From NCBI GenBank assembly GCA_023055505.1, contig JALIRH010000061.1, positions 767,501 through 831,500 of the forward strand: DNA of 64,000 nt, read 5' to 3'. How positions within the stretch are numbered: the first letter of the stretch is position 1; each line of letters opens with the position of its first letter. The notes below the pieces were generated by a model. That model was not told the DNA's origin. It was given only the letters and a program-made list of their open reading frames with translations, and did no database searches. The DNA comes from Callipepla californica brunnescens (Eukaryota; Chordata; Aves; Galliformes; Odontophoridae). Of the stretch, positions 60,890-64,000 are shown in pieces. The position numbers and the translations under genes were made by a program.

Positions 60890-61045
60890 AAAATCATACA
60901 GTGGCTTCTGTTGAAAGGGACCTCACAGATATCATCTAATTCCAATCCTCTGTGCCACATTAAAGGCTGCCAACTGCTAGATCAAGTACTAGATCAGGTT
61001 GCACAGGGCCCCATCCAACCTGGCCTTGAACATCTCCAGGAACAC
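60890..61045 (-). mobile_element. CR1 LINE, very short 3' fragment, minus strand
   Basis: AAATCATACAGTGGCTTC and GAAAGGGACCTCACAGATATC open the reversed 3' end. Then GGTTGCACAGGGCCCCATCC and AACCTGGCCTTGAACATCTC are hallmark CR1 3' segments read backwards. Only about 155 bases were inserted or survive. Confidence 0.88.
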
Positions 61046-62301
61046 GTCAAGAGAATGACTTAGTAAAGGAGGAGGTGATGAAACTGCTTGAAGTGCTGGA
61101 TGTCCCATGGAAGTTGGACTTGATGCAGGATACAAAACTGACTCTCAGTGGCTGAGAGATGTTGTGAAGGAATAACATTAGTGGTGTTGACGATTAATGT
61201 TGGTAGCTTTTCCCTGTGCAAAAGGATAAAGGTAGCAGAAGTAAATAACATCAGCAGGTGAAAGTCTGTTGTGATTTTAGTGTCAAAGGAGAGCTGCCTC
61301 TGGATATAAGGTTTAGCCCCAGTGCTGTAGCACAGCTATGCTGTTGGTCATCTGAGGATGGTCTCAGTTTGTTAGCCCCTACACGTTGCTCTGATGAGAA
61401 CTGTAGCTTTGTGCGTCCTGCTTACTAACAGTGCTTGCACACTTCTTGCCCATAGTGAAGAAGTGAACTCTGCCAAGAATATTGCCTTGTTTTTGGTGGT
61501 GGACCAGTAATTGTGGTGTTGCTCAGTGTTATCATAATGAAGTTTGCAAAGTTTCCACAGCTTTGCTTATGCAAAGCCTAAACATACATTATCTCATTCA
61601 AGTAGAGTAGATTCTCAGGAAAAAAAAAAGGTAAACAATAAAAAAAAAAAAGAAGAATCTGGAAAGAACGAAACACCACCACCAGGAGCAAGAAGCTTGT
61701 AACTCCGAAAGAACTACATAGAAGTCATAACTGGTCTACAGTTGATTTAGCAAACTTTAGGAATGGCAAATGCAGTAGCGGTTTTTGAAAGTGATTCTCT
61801 CACAACTCTTGAGCCAGTTTTCTTGTTGTATTTCTGGCTGAGAGGGATTAATATGGCATGCAGGGGAAGCTAGCGTAGCTTTCAGGTTATAGATTTTTCA
61901 AGGAGTAAGGCTTTGAGAGCGAGGGTAAGGTTTAACAGTGTTCTTATTTCCAGAGGGCTGTTCAGAAAATTTCAAAGATGAAAGCTCTTGAACTGGCACG
62001 TTATGGGACAAGAAGAAAGCTCCTTAAGCACAAGAGCAAAACAGATGGCATTAGTGTTCTTTGGGGTTATCCCAGCTCTTATGGCATGTTTTGTTTGTTT
62101 TTTGTTAGTTACAAACCATCACTGGGCAAGAAGGGGATGATAAATTTGAGGGTGATGAATGGATGATTTGCCACAGAAATTTGACTGTTTGTGCATTGTT
62201 TTTTACAATTCAGTTATCTTATGAAGTATTAATTAGTACTGTTTCTACACAGCAGCGTTAGTCCAATTTAGCAAAGGAAGCTTCAGATTATTCCAAAGTA
62301 C
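61046..62301. other. unique noncoding stretch
   Basis: No gene supported. An A-rich tract lies at 61620-61653. An acceptor-like CTTATTTCCAG ends at 61953, before an open basic frame (to 62166), but no donor of quality follows. Confidence 0.4.
61620..61653. repeat. A-rich tract
   Basis: Two A runs of about ten separated by GGTAAACAATA. Confidence 0.75.
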
Positions 62302-62814
62302 TTGTATTGGAATGCATTAAAAAGAAGAGTGGCCAGCAGGTCAAGGGAGGTGATCCTCCCCCTCTACTCTGCCCTGGTGAGGCCTCATCTGGAGTACTGT
62401 GTCCAGTTCTGGTCTCCCCAGTATAAAAAAGACAGAGATCTCTTGGAAGGAGTCCAGCGGAGGGCCACAAAGATGGTGAAGGGCCTGGAGGATCCCCCCT
62501 ATGAAGAAAAGCTAAGTGAACTGTGTCTGTTTAGCCTTGAGAAAAGAAGACTGAGAGGGGACCTGATCCAGGTTTATAAATATCTGAGGTGTGGGGGACA
62601 AAGTGGCGAGGCCAGACTCTTTTCAGCAGTGTGTGGAGACAGAACAAGGGAGAACGGACAGAAACTGCAGCACAGGAGGTTCCACATGGATGTGCGCAAG
62701 AACTTCTTTACAGTGAGGGTGATGAAGCACTGGCACAGGCTGCCAGGGGGTTTGTGGAATCTCCTTCTCTGGAGGTATTCCAGAGAAGACCTGCCTGGAC
62801 GCCTGCCTGTGTGA
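62302..62814 (+). pseudogene. CR1 ORF2 C-terminal remnant (170 codons)
   Basis: Open over 170 codons. [20 protein letters not shown] and [11 protein letters not shown] form the conserved thumb region after the non-LTR RT palm. They are followed by [31 protein letters not shown] and a tail with [20 protein letters not shown]. After that, a one-base shift moves the conserved ending ([12 protein letters not shown]) into the next frame. The endonuclease and RT catalytic domains are absent because of 5' truncation, so it has no function. Confidence 0.9.
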
Positions 62815-62906
62815 CCTTGTGTAGGGAACCTGCTTTGGCAGGGCGGCTGGACTCGATGATCTCTTGAGGTCCCTTCCAACCACTGTGATTCTATGATTCT
62901 ATGATA
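62302..62906 (+). mobile_element. CR1 LINE, 5'-truncated, well preserved, plus strand
   Basis: About 0.6 kb ending in a clean 3' terminus: GGTCCCTTCCAACCACTGTG followed by ATTCTATGATTCTATGATA. The body is the ORF2 C-terminal region plus the short 3' untranslated region. The intact tail octamers and the long open remnant show that it is the least decayed CR1 in the window, so probably the youngest. The 5' end near 62305 is a typical random truncation. Confidence 0.96.
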
Positions 62907-64000
62907 CTACCCTATTTGAAAGGAATCAGTCATACGCAGAATGACATTACAGAAGTGTTTACAGGTTTAATCTCATTAGGCATAATTATTTCCTGTAATC
63001 TGAAGTGCAGCTCTGTATTTTCTGAATATAGAAATAATGAAGTTTTTTTTGCCCTCTGACTAAATGCAACCTAGCCCAGGCCTGTTGGTATTTCTTCTCT
63101 ATCAGGATGCATGGTTATGATCAGAAACAGTTCTGCTGAAGAGAATATTAACATGAAAAGAATATATAACTTTTTAAAAGGAGAGTGTTCATATTGGGAT
63201 GAAATCACTCTTATTCTGGCTGAAATGTGACAAATTTTAATTTGCTGATGTTTTTACTTAAATGGGTGCATCGTGCTCTGAAATGAACAGTGGTCATTTC
63301 CAGTATTAGAAACTTTTTCAATCTGACTTAAGCTTTAGAGCAAAGAAATGTTCACCTTTACTACTGGCTGTCTTAAGGGAGAGGAAGAAAATCATAGCTC
63401 AGACTGAATAAAGCAATTACAGATGTATGCATGTGTACTACTAAGGGAAGAAAGTAAATATAGAAGTAACATCAGAATTGTTTAGCTCAGAATATATCGG
63501 AAAAAGTTTTAGAGGCAGCAATAATTAAAGAATTTGTTGGGTGAAGAAAAGTTTCTCTAGACAAGTAATATAGCAGTGCAAACAACTTATGAGGAATTCT
63601 GTGCCTGTTTTGCTGAGTTGTAATTATTGTCAGAATGTAAGAAACACATCCAACAGGTCCAATCATGAGCTAAGCTTTAAATACAATAAGTAACTAAAAT
63701 CCAGGACTCCAATTCCAGTTCTGTTGGATGGAGTTTGGCGCAGTTGCTGTCTCACTTTCCTTTTACTTGAAACTTGGCTGCATATAGCAATGTCATGGAC
63801 TCAGGATACGCCTCATTTAACACATGCCTGACAGGTTTTGTGACTGGAATGCATCTTGCAATTTGGGAATGCAACCAAGCTCTGTAATCTAATGATGTAT
63901 AATTTTAATTAGCAGGAAGTCATGTGTTACTTTCTCTTTTATTGGAAAAAAAAACAAACAACAACAACAACAACAACAAAACTTGTTTCTTGTGCTATAA
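62907..64000. other. unique AT-rich noncoding end of window
   Basis: No gene or retrotransposon recognised. A CAA microsatellite lies at 63946-63981. Confidence 0.45.
63946..63981. repeat. (CAA)n microsatellite
   Basis: A9, CAAA, then about seven CAA units. Confidence 0.9.

Noticed and set aside
61954..62166. Exon-like start after CTTATTTCCAG with a basic open frame
   Set aside because: No donor of quality follows before the stop, and the frame has no recognisable motif.

Overview
This window looks like nuclear DNA from a bird, most likely a galliform such as chicken. The evidence is about ten truncated CR1 LINE copies, nearly all ending in the 3' signature ATTCTATGATTCTATGA or a decayed form of it, plus two mariner copies resembling the Galluhop (Mariner1_GG) family I know from chicken. 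The rest is AT-rich unique sequence with short A-, T-, AAAT- and CAAA-type tracts. It holds no bacterial operons, rRNA, tRNA or CRISPR. The species call is inference from repeat families; I could not run a search.

Layout. From 1 to about 41 kb there is no exon I can defend. The interval carries an internally deleted mariner (357-914), a full-length but dead mariner on the other strand (25594-26893), and CR1 copies at 4085-4695 (-), 14116-14785 (-), 16880-17325 (+), 20712-21335 (-), 22412-23270 (-), 30770-31772 (+) and 38168-38405 (-). From 41.2 to 42.8 kb the sequence becomes less AT-rich and shows a few good splice signals. From about 42.93 to 45.13 kb lies a strong CpG island. It is TATA-less, has clustered GC boxes at 43980-44061, a near-consensus CRE and a CACGTG E-box, and is the one clear gene-regulatory feature. 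On the + strand it contains a plausible exon 1 donor at 44168/44169, a polypyrimidine-rich 183-nt intron, a 110-nt exon (44352-44461) and an excellent donor at 44461/44462. The base skew changes from C-rich to G-rich on the + strand at about 44.34 kb. I read this as the promoter and 5' untranslated exons of a gene running to the right, possibly with divergent transcription to the left. I cannot name the gene.

From 45.1 to 64 kb the sequence looks like a long first or second intron: unique DNA, a few isolated exon-like segments (best at 53114-53180), and CR1 copies at 51980-52297 (+), 59668-60150 (-), 60890-61045 (-) and 62302-62906 (+).

No intact protein-coding gene was found. The long open frames inside the CpG island run on both strands and in several frames, as expected when stop codons are rare in GC-rich DNA. 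The only recognisable protein remnants are decayed mariner transposase and CR1 ORF2 fragments. Coordinates of repeat ends are by eye and may be off by 5-30 bases.
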